This document shows positions 50,847 through 55,823 of a stretch of 64,000 nt of DNA, in pieces. The translations under genes and the position numbers were made by a program. The notes beneath the pieces are model-generated. The model was not told the DNA's origin and made no database searches. It was given only the letters and a program-made list of their open reading frames with translations. Origin of the DNA: a virus; IMG/VR virus record IMGVR_UViG_3300025009_000896, positions 1 through 64,000 of that record. One strand, written 5' to 3'. Each line of letters opens with the position of its first letter. Within the stretch, counting starts at the first letter, position 1.

Positions 50847-53166
50847 TTACACCGAACTTTACGTTCCGGCTGACACTGTTTTTGCAATTAATAACCTCGA
50901 TCCAGATCGAAAGACTATCGTTTTGTCTCTGCCCAAACCACCGAACGTAAACACTATTGATAATTTTGGCCTACACCCTGACGAACAGTATTTCAAACGG
51001 TGGAAGACACCTAAGAAGCTATTAACTATTGAAAAAGAGGTCTTAAGAGAACTTCAGGATATTCAAAAGGGCAACAGACAGGAGACTGTAACGGGGTATA
51101 AAATAATTGACAAGTTCTGGGATAAGGTAGAAGAAGAAAGGGACGACTTAGAGGCAGAGATAGACTTCATTAAGAAGCTGTGGTGGCATAGGATGAACGG
51201 CTATTGGTTCTACAACGACGGCAAACCAACGTACATAACCGGAAGGCACTTCATGTTCCTGAACTTCTTTTATCAACCCGATATAACTACTAACGACGGG
51301 TACCCTGAGTACAGAGACAGACACCGGAGGGAGTTTCTATTCAGAGAGTATCTGAGGCACGCTACCGAGACGTTTGCCAAGAGAGATGAAAGAGGGTGGG
51401 CTGTGCCTAATGCTGATGGTAGTTATGATATGATTGATGTGGGGTCGAGAGTAAGCTATGGAGACATACATCCTAAGTCCCGAAGGAACGGTTCTACAAT
51501 GATGGCATTGTGTGATATGATTGAAAGTTCGGAAAGGAGTTTTGGTATCTACTCTACTATAATTTCAAAAGACGGTGAGGCCACCGAGGAGCACTACAAC
51601 CTTAAGCTACTTCCTTCGTGGGTAATGAGGCCGTATTTTCTTAAACCCGTGTGGCAGGGATCGTCCCAACCAACGCAGATAAAATATTTTCCTCCTAAAA
51701 ACTACTACGGCAACGAAGCCCTGATGAGTGTCATTGACTACACCGTATCGGCCTCGGAGACTAAAAAAGATGGGTCTAAGTTTAATGGAGAACTCGTATG
51801 CGATGAGGAGGGCAAGGTTTCTGGATTAGGAGTCAACGTCTTACAGAGGTGGGACGTAAATAAGAACGCACTTGCCCTTGGTGACGGTACTAAGATATTA
51901 GGATACTCTACTCACATCTCAACGGTAGAAGACATCAATGCTGCGGGTATGGCCTTCTTGGATATGCTTGAACTCTCTGACTTTTATCAAAGGGGAGAGA
52001 GTGGGCAGACTACATCAGGTCTTATGGCTCACCTGTATCCTTCTTATGACGGTCAGGAAAACTTCATAGATCGGTATGGTATGTCAGTCATTGACACCCC
52101 CACAGACCGACAGTGCCGCTTATCTCATTCAGCAATCTTCGCTACGCTTAAAAAGGGAGCCAAGCAATATCAACAGGAAAAGAGAGATGACTTCTTAAAG
52201 AAGGGCACCCCTGCTGCTATGCAGTCTTATAGGGCTTATGTTAAGAAGTACCCGTGGAAGACAAGCGAACTCTATATGTCAACAGTCTCAGACATGGGCT
52301 TTGACTATGAGATACTTGACACCCGAATCATGGAGTTGAGGAAGATGAAGTCCTTGGGTAAGATGCCATATAAGGTCGGGAACTTCTACCGTGAGGGAGA
52401 CCCGTTAGAGGGTAGGGTATATTGGAAGACAGAACCCGAAGGGAAGTTTGAGTTATCCATGGAACTTAAGCCTGAAGAAGCAAATCTTAAACGTAAAACT
52501 TTGGTTTGGGATGGCACTAAGATGTCTATGGTGCCAGCTTGGGAGCCTGTTTATAAAACGAGGTTTACCGCAGGGGCTGATCCATTTCGTTTCAGGAACA
52601 GCAAAGACATCACCACTAATAAGCAATCTGATGGCGGAATAGCAGTATTATGGCACGATTTTTCTAAGCCCAATAAGTCAGAGAATAGGAAGTTTGTATT
52701 GTCATATAGGTATAGACCTCATACATTAGAAGAATACTGTGAGGACTGCATAAAAGTGTGTGAGTATTTTGGGGCTATGTGTTATCCCGAAAACAACCTC
52801 ACAGGAGTATATGAGCACTTCATTAAGAGGATGAGGGGCGGATATCTTAAGTACGATCAAGACTCGATCACGGGTCGAGCAAAGGATACCCCCGGATATT
52901 ACGCATCTCCGGGAACAATAAACGACGGGATGTCCCAAATTAAAGATTACATAGTCTTCAATGGAGCAGAAGAAAATCACTTAAGTTTTTTGGAAGAGGT
53001 GCGTGGCATGAGAAGTGTAGATGATTTAACTAATAACGATAGGTTTGCAGCGCACATGGCCAGCTTACTCGGCGCCCTCAGCAGCTACGGCAAGGCATCG
53101 GATTTTATGAATACTCAAACAATAGACCTCGGGAAAGTCTCTTGGTTACAAAAAAGATCATTTTAA
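50830..53166 (+). CDS. terL: Terminase large subunit
   Basis: 778 residues from ATG 50830. An N-terminal ~160-residue extension precedes the ATPase: Walker A-like PKSRRNGSTMMAL (about 217) and Walker B GELVCDEEGKV (about 322). The nuclease domain has RFTAGADPFRFRNSKD (first acidic site) and later CYPENNLTGVYEHFIKR. It pumps DNA into proheads. Two dispersed-motif copies (50935, 52453) lie in it. Similar long terminases occur in large Bacteroidota phages. Confidence 0.85.
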   Translation: MAKKVDYTELYVPADTVFAINNLDPDRKTIVLSLPKPPNVNTIDNFGLHPDEQYFKRWKTPKKLLTIEKEVLRELQDIQKGNRQETVTGYKIIDKFWDKVEEERDDLEAEIDFIKKLWWHRMNGYWFYNDGKPTYITGRHFMFLNFFYQPDITTNDGYPEYRDRHRREFLFREYLRHATETFAKRDERGWAVPNADGSYDMIDVGSRVSYGDIHPKSRRNGSTMMALCDMIESSERSFGIYSTIISKDGEATEEHYNLKLLPSWVMRPYFLKPVWQGSSQPTQIKYFPPKNYYGNEALMSVIDYTVSASETKKDGSKFNGELVCDEEGKVSGLGVNVLQRWDVNKNALALGDGTKILGYSTHISTVEDINAAGMAFLDMLELSDFYQRGESGQTTSGLMAHLYPSYDGQENFIDRYGMSVIDTPTDRQCRLSHSAIFATLKKGAKQYQQEKRDDFLKKGTPAAMQSYRAYVKKYPWKTSELYMSTVSDMGFDYEILDTRIMELRKMKSLGKMPYKVGNFYREGDPLEGRVYWKTEPEGKFELSMELKPEEANLKRKTLVWDGTKMSMVPAWEPVYKTRFTAGADPFRFRNSKDITTNKQSDGGIAVLWHDFSKPNKSENRKFVLSYRYRPHTLEEYCEDCIKVCEYFGAMCYPENNLTGVYEHFIKRMRGGYLKYDQDSITGRAKDTPGYYASPGTINDGMSQIKDYIVFNGAEENHLSFLEEVRGMRSVDDLTNNDRFAAHMASLLGALSSYGKASDFMNTQTIDLGKVSWLQKRSF

Positions 53167-53177
53167 TTTTTTATTAT

Positions 53178-53185
53178 TATCTTTG
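53178..53185 (+). promoter_or_regulatory. -7 box of tRNA operon 1
   Basis: TATCTTTG at 53178-53185; no good TTTG 19-20 bases upstream. The leader ATG begins only 4 bases after it, so the leader message may be almost leaderless. Confidence 0.55.
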
Positions 53186-53189
53186 TGAC

Positions 53190-53240
53190 ATGAGAATGAA
53201 TCAACATATAGAGCAGCCGATAAACTTACTTGGTGGGTGA
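53190..53240 (+). CDS. Leader peptide of tRNA operon 1
   Basis: 16 codons, MRMNQHIEQPINLLGG. Codons 5-11 specify Gln, His, Ile, Glu, Gln, Pro, Ile; the downstream tRNAs are Pro, Ile(TAT), His, Glu and Gln. Both Ile codons are the rare ATA read by the Ile(TAT) tRNA. The last codons (GGTGGGT, 53232-53238) can pair with the terminator 5' arm (GCCCTCC, 53262-53268; one mismatch). A CTATAT/ATATAG hairpin lies between. Fits an attenuator leader ORF. Confidence 0.7.
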   Translation: MRMNQHIEQPINLLGG

Positions 53241-53262
53241 GGTAACTCTATATTGTATATAG

Positions 53263-53287
53263 CCCTCCCCACAAGGAGGGTTTTTTG
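53263..53287 (+). terminator. Attenuator terminator of tRNA operon 1
   Basis: CCCTCC / GGAGGG with a 6-nt loop, then TTTTTTG, ending 6 bases before tRNA-Pro. Full expression of the tRNAs must involve read-through of this site. Confidence 0.85.
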
Positions 53288-53292
53288 TTTTA

Positions 53293-53377
53293 CGGAGTGT
53301 AGGTCTGTAGCTGGTAGCAGTCCTGCCTTGGAAGCAGGTGGAGCAATCCCTCGTCGGTTCGATCCCGGCCACTCCGA
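53293..53377 (+). tRNA. tRNA-Pro(TGG)
   Basis: Acceptor CGGAGTG/CACTCCG, anticodon stem CCTGC/GCAGG with loop CTTGGAA, T arm GTCGG/CCGGC. The variable region is about 14 nt, unusually long for Pro. Confidence 0.65.
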
Positions 53378-53382
53378 CTTAT

Positions 53383-53453
53383 TGAGGCTTCGTTTAACGG
53401 TAGGACGCACGGCTTATACCCATGTAATCAGAGTCCAATTCTCTGAGCCTCAA
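53383..53453 (+). tRNA. tRNA-Ile(TAT)
   Basis: Acceptor TGAGGCT/AGCCTCA, anticodon loop CTTATAC, T arm CAGAG/CTCTG. It reads ATA, the codon used twice in leader 1. Confidence 0.75.
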
Positions 53454-53455
53454 CT

Positions 53456-53528
53456 GTGTCAGATGCTCGTATGGACAGAGTGACGGATTGTGACTCCGTT
53501 AGAAGCCAGTTCAAATCTGGTCTGACAC
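53456..53528 (+). tRNA. tRNA-His(GTG)
   Basis: Stem GTGTCAG/CTGACAC including the extra 5' G opposite a C typical of tRNA-His; anticodon loop TTGTGAC in stem ACGGA/TCCGT; T arm GCCAG/CTGGT. Confidence 0.85.
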
Positions 53529-53533
53529 CCTAT

Positions 53534-53604
53534 GTTCGGTTCGTCTATCGGTAGGACGGCGGGTTTTCATCCCGTAAAGGCGAGTTCGATTCTCGCACCG
53601 AATA
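53534..53604 (+). tRNA. tRNA-Glu(TTC)
   Basis: Acceptor GTTCGGT/ACCGAAT; anticodon loop TTTTCAT in a CGGG/CCCG stem; T arm GCGAG/CTCGC. Confidence 0.85.
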
Positions 53605-53609
53605 CATAT

Positions 53610-53680
53610 TGCCCTGTCGTATAGAGGTGGTACACATGGCTTTGAACCATGCGGAGAAGGGTCAGTACCTTCCGGGGCAT
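53610..53680 (+). tRNA. tRNA-Gln(TTG)
   Basis: Acceptor TGCCCTG/CGGGGCA; anticodon stem CATGG/CCATG with loop CTTTGAA; T arm GAAGG/CCTTC with an atypical loop. Last tRNA of operon 1. Confidence 0.8.
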
Positions 53681-53689
53681 CAAAATAAA

Positions 53690-53720
53690 TTTGCATATTA
53701 AATTAAAAGTATTATCTTTG
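53690..53720 (+). promoter_or_regulatory. Promoter of tRNA operon 2
   Basis: TTTG at 53690-53693, 19-nt spacer, TATCTTTG at 53713-53720; a near-perfect Bacteroidota promoter. Confidence 0.85.
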
Positions 53721-53739
53721 CAGTAATTAAGGCATAAGG

Positions 53740-53814
53740 ATGCAAATGGTAAGAAAAAATATGGTGAATATTGACCGCACAGGCGCAACCGTGCGAAAGG
53801 GTATCCCCATATAG
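53740..53814 (+). CDS. Leader peptide of tRNA operon 2
   Basis: 24 codons ending TAG. Codons 3-22 spell MVRKNMVNIDRTGATVRKGI; all 20 belong to the isotypes of the operon 2 tRNAs (Ile, Met, Asn, Arg, Asp, Ala, Gly, Lys, Arg, Thr, Val), and all ten isotypes occur. GGGTATC at 53799-53805 (end of the ORF) pairs with GATGCCC at 53839-53845, the 5' arm of the terminator. An AAGG precedes the ATG. Confidence 0.75.
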   Translation: MQMVRKNMVNIDRTGATVRKGIPI

Positions 53815-53838
53815 TTCTTTGAAAGGATTATTAAGGCG

Positions 53839-53868
53839 GATGCCCTCACAAAATGGGGGCATTTTTAT
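53839..53868 (+). terminator. Attenuator terminator of tRNA operon 2
   Basis: ATGCCC(TC) / GGGGGCAT then TTTTTATTTT, ending 4 bases before the first tRNA. Competes with the leader segment 53799-53805. Confidence 0.85.
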
Positions 53869-53871
53869 TTT

Positions 53872-53940
53872 GGCTTATAGTTTAATGGTAGAACGCCTCG
53901 CTGATACCGAGGTAATTCAAGTCCGATTCTTGGTGAGCCA
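53872..53940 (+). tRNA. tRNA-Ile(GAT)
   Basis: Acceptor GGCTTAT/GTGAGCC (two G-T pairs); anticodon stem CCTCG/CGAGG with loop CTGATAC. Reads ATC and ATT, both present in leader 2. Confidence 0.85.
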
Positions 53941-53946
53941 ACAACA

Positions 53947-54019
53947 TTGTGGGGTAGAGTAACGGTAACTCGTGGGGCCCATAACCCCAAGCTGAGGGTT
54001 CAACTCCCCCTCCCGCAAC
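53947..54019 (+). tRNA. tRNA-Met(CAT), initiator-like
   Basis: Acceptor TTGTGGG/CCCGCAA; anticodon stem TGGGG/CCCCA (a G-C run as in initiator tRNA) with loop CCCATAA. Could be initiator, elongator or a lysidine-modified Ile tRNA. Confidence 0.75.
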
Positions 54020-54024
54020 TAATT

Positions 54025-54098
54025 GGGAATGTAGCTCGTATGGAAGTAGCTACGGCCTGTTAAGCCGAAGGTAGAAGGTTCGAGTCCTTCCGTTCCCG
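54025..54098 (+). tRNA. tRNA-Asn(GTT)
   Basis: Acceptor GGGAATG/CGTTCCC; anticodon stem ACGGC/GCCGA with loop CTGTTAA; T arm GAAGG/CCTTC. Confidence 0.9.
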
Positions 54099-54101
54099 CA
54101 A

Positions 54102-54175
54102 TGCTCTTATGGTGTAATGAACAGCACAGGGGTCTTCTAATCCCTTAGTTTGGGTTTGATTCCTAATAGGAGCAC
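54102..54175 (+). tRNA. tRNA-Arg(TCT)
   Basis: Acceptor TGCTCTT/AGGAGCA; anticodon loop CTTCTAA with one mismatch in the stem. Reads AGA, present in leader 2. Confidence 0.7.
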
Positions 54176-54178
54176 AAA

Positions 54179-54255
54179 TGCCTTCGTCGGCCCCTTGGTG
54201 GGGAACCAGACTGTCACTCTGGTAAAACAGACGGATCGTAACCGTTCGGGGGCGC
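54179..54255 (+). tRNA. tRNA-Asp(GTC)
   Basis: Acceptor TGCCTTC/GGGGGCG (several G-T pairs); anticodon stem CCAGA/TCTGG with loop CTGTCAC. Confidence 0.75.
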
Positions 54256-54257
54256 AA

Positions 54258-54332
54258 GGGCTGTTCGTATAGTGGCTATTACTTCTGTTTTGCAAGCAGG
54301 AAACGAGATTTCGATTATCTCACAGTCCACCA
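54258..54332 (+). tRNA. tRNA-Ala(TGC)
   Basis: Acceptor GGGCTGT/ACAGTCC followed by encoded ACCA; anticodon loop TTTGCAA. The only clear encoded CCA end in the array. Confidence 0.85.
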
Positions 54333-54334
54333 AT

Positions 54335-54406
54335 GCGGGATAGGTGTTGACACATACACAGGAGTCTTCCAAACTTCAGTAGACGGAGGGTTACCGTCAT
54401 CCCGCT
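54335..54406 (+). tRNA. tRNA-Gly(TCC)
   Basis: Acceptor GCGGGAT/ATCCCGC; anticodon stem GGAGT/ACTTC with loop CTTCCAA; T arm GACGG/CCGTC. Confidence 0.85.
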
Positions 54407-54410
54407 CTAA

Positions 54411-54481
54411 GTGATCGTAGCAAATCGGTTATGCCCCGCCCTTTTAAGGCGGTGAGATTGGTTCGACTCCAATCGGTCACA
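54411..54481 (+). tRNA. tRNA-Lys(TTT)
   Basis: Acceptor GTGATCG/CGGTCAC; anticodon stem CCGCC/GGCGG with loop CTTTTAA; canonical T arm. Confidence 0.9.
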
Positions 54482-54485
54482 CAAA

Positions 54486-54560
54486 TGCGCTCATAGCATA
54501 ATGGAAAGTGTGCAAGGCTACGAACCTTGGCGGTTGGAGTTCGACTCTTCATGGGCGTAC
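54486..54560 (+). tRNA. tRNA-Arg(ACG)
   Basis: Acceptor TGCGCTC/GGGCGTA; anticodon stem CAAGG/CCTTG with loop CTACGAA. With inosine it would read CGC and CGA, both in leader 2. Confidence 0.8.
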
Positions 54561-54564
54561 TAAT

Positions 54565-54636
54565 GCTCCATAAGCATTGATGGCGATGCGCTAGTCTTGT
54601 AAACTTGAAAGCAGGGTTCGATTCCTTGATGGAGCT
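54565..54636 (+). tRNA. tRNA-Thr(TGT)
   Basis: Acceptor GCTCCAT/ATGGAGC; anticodon loop CTTGTAA, one mismatch in its stem. Last tRNA before the HNH insertion. Confidence 0.85.
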
Positions 54637-54656
54637 CAGGTGGAATTTACAAACTA

Positions 54657-54688
54657 TTTGGAGGTTACAAATCTTTTGTATATCTTTG
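54657..54688 (+). promoter_or_regulatory. Promoter of the inserted HNH gene
   Basis: TTTG at 54657-54660, 20-nt spacer, TATCTTTG at 54681-54688, 4 bases before the ATG. The endonuclease brings its own promoter into the tRNA operon. Confidence 0.8.
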
Positions 54689-54692
54689 TGTT

Positions 54693-55112
54693 ATGGAAAA
54701 GAAAAAAGAATGTCCTAAATGTGGAATTAAAAAAACAATAGATTATTTTACTAAGTCTAAATCGCGCAAGGATGGGTTTGGGTCTTTTTGCCTAGAGTGT
54801 GGAAGAAAATACGGGCGGCTTCATTATAAAAATAATAAAGCTGAATATATTAAAAGAATATCCTCTAACAAAGAAAGGGTTCGTGATCTTTATATAACTC
54901 TTAAAAAGTCATATGTATGCAGTAAGTGCGGGGACAATAGATGGTATGTGTTAGATTTTCATCACGAAGGAAATAAGGAATCTGACATAGCCCATATGGC
55001 ATCGGAGGGATATTCAATAGATTCCATTAAAAAAGAGATAGAAAAATGTATAGTGTTATGTTCTAATTGCCACAGAGAATTACATTACAAACAAAATGGG
55101 GGCATAGTTTAA
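54693..55112 (+). CDS. HNH endonuclease inserted in tRNA operon 2
   Basis: 139 residues. An N-terminal zinc knuckle pair (CPKCG, CLECG) and a C-terminal HNH: YVCSKCGDNRWYVLDFHHEGNKES ... CIVLCSNCHRELHY. It sits between tRNA-Thr and tRNA-Val, and its last 15 bases are the 5' end of tRNA-Val, suggesting a homing-type insertion that restores the tRNA sequence. Confidence 0.85.
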   Translation: MEKKKECPKCGIKKTIDYFTKSKSRKDGFGSFCLECGRKYGRLHYKNNKAEYIKRISSNKERVRDLYITLKKSYVCSKCGDNRWYVLDFHHEGNKESDIAHMASEGYSIDSIKKEIEKCIVLCSNCHRELHYKQNGGIV

Positions 55113-55167
55113 TTGGCAAAACGTTTGTGTTACATACAAGTCATGACGTTCGAGTCGTCTGCCCCTA
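55098..55167 (+). tRNA. tRNA-Val(TAC)
   Basis: Acceptor GGGGGCA/TGCCCCT; anticodon stem TTTGT/ACAAG with loop GTTACAT. Separated from operon 2 by the HNH gene, but Val occurs three times in leader 2. Confidence 0.85.
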
Positions 55168-55200
55168 CTAATATTGTTCGATTCCAGTAGAGACTACAAG
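55168..55200 (+). pseudogene. Possible tRNA remnant
   Basis: TTGTTCGATTCCAGTAGAGA resembles the T arm and 3' end of a lost tRNA between tRNA-Val and the operon 3 promoter. No other arm remains. Confidence 0.3.
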
Positions 55201-55204
55201 TTTA

Positions 55205-55236
55205 TTTGCATATATTAAAAACAATGATTACCTTTG
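55205..55236 (+). promoter_or_regulatory. Promoter of tRNA operon 3
   Basis: TTTG at 55205-55208, 20-nt spacer, TACCTTTG at 55229-55236. Confidence 0.85.
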
Positions 55237-55243
55237 CCTTGAA

Positions 55244-55303
55244 ATGAGAAATTGTTGGTCATATAGTTCGTTTTTACTCTTGCTCTCAAAGCGAGGTAGA
55301 TGA
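55244..55303 (+). CDS. Leader peptide of tRNA operon 3
   Basis: 19 codons, MRNCWSYSSFLLLLSKRGR. Ten consecutive codons (6-15) are Ser, Tyr, Ser, Ser, Phe, Leu x4, Ser; the tRNAs that follow are Leu(TAA), Leu(TAG), Ser(TGA), Tyr(GTA), Ser(GCT), and each of their codon boxes is represented. GCGAGGT at 55291-55297, in the last codons, is an exact complement of ACCTCGC at 55326-55332, the terminator 5' arm. ATG is 7 bases after the -7 box. Confidence 0.75.
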   Translation: MRNCWSYSSFLLLLSKRGR

Positions 55304-55325
55304 CCTATATATCCATATAGCATAG

Positions 55326-55351
55326 ACCTCGCCCATAAAGCGGGGTTTTTT
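55326..55351 (+). terminator. Attenuator terminator of tRNA operon 3
   Basis: CCTCGC / GCGGGG with a 7-nt loop, then TTTTTTATTTT, 6 bases before tRNA-Leu. The alternative pairing with 55291-55297 would prevent it. A CTATAT/ATATAG hairpin (55305-55320) lies between, as in operon 1. Confidence 0.85.
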
Positions 55352-55356
55352 ATTTT

Positions 55357-55432
55357 GCTCCGGTAGCCCAATTGGTAGAATGGCAACGGGTTTAAGCCCC
55401 GTTCAGTGTCGGTTCGAATCCGACTCGGAGTA
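55357..55432 (+). tRNA. tRNA-Leu(TAA)
   Basis: Acceptor GCTCCGG/TCGGAGT; anticodon stem ACGGG/CCCGT with loop TTTAAGC; T arm GTCGG/CCGAC. The variable region is only 5 nt, whereas bacterial Leu tRNAs normally have a long arm. Confidence 0.75.
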
Positions 55433-55437
55433 CAAAT

Positions 55438-55513
55438 GCCGCAGTAGCAGAATTGGCACGTGCGTTAGTCTTAGAAACTAATAGTTATGTGAGTTCGAAT
55501 CTCACCTGCGGTA
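55438..55513 (+). tRNA. tRNA-Leu(TAG)
   Basis: Acceptor GCCGCAG/CTGCGGT; anticodon stem TTAGT/ACTAA with loop CTTAGAA; T arm GTGAG/CTCAC; short variable region again. Confidence 0.8.
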
Positions 55514-55517
55514 CTAA

Positions 55518-55609
55518 GGATGGGTGAACCCCAGTTGGCCTAAGGGGGACGGTCTTGAAAACCGTAGGTCGCTCAAAACGGCGTGGGGGTTCGAGTCCCT
55601 CCCCATCCG
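55518..55609 (+). tRNA. tRNA-Ser(TGA)
   Basis: Acceptor GGATGGG/CCCATCC; anticodon stem ACGGT/ACCGT with loop CTTGAAA; long variable arm as expected for Ser. Confidence 0.9.
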
Positions 55610-55614
55610 CAATA

Positions 55615-55685
55615 TGGGAGTAATTCTTTGGAGAAGACGGGTCTGTAACACCCCAAATAGAAAGTTCGATGCTTCCTACTCCCAC
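55615..55685 (+). tRNA. tRNA-Tyr(GTA)
   Basis: Acceptor TGGGAGT/ACTCCCA; anticodon loop CTGTAAC; short variable region, unusual for bacterial Tyr. Confidence 0.75.
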
Positions 55686-55689
55686 TAAT

Positions 55690-55774
55690 GGAGGGCTGCT
55701 GTAATGGTATCAGAGCGGTTCGCTAAACCGTCCGTCAGCAATGGCGTGGCAGGGTTCGACTCCCCCGTCCTCCG
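55690..55774 (+). tRNA. tRNA-Ser(GCT)
   Basis: Acceptor GGAGGGC/GTCCTCC; anticodon loop TCGCTAA; long variable arm. Last of the 21 tRNAs. Confidence 0.85.
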
Positions 55775-55823
55775 CACTGATTTCTCACATTCACTATCTT
55801 TGTGGATATAAAAATATCCGCAA

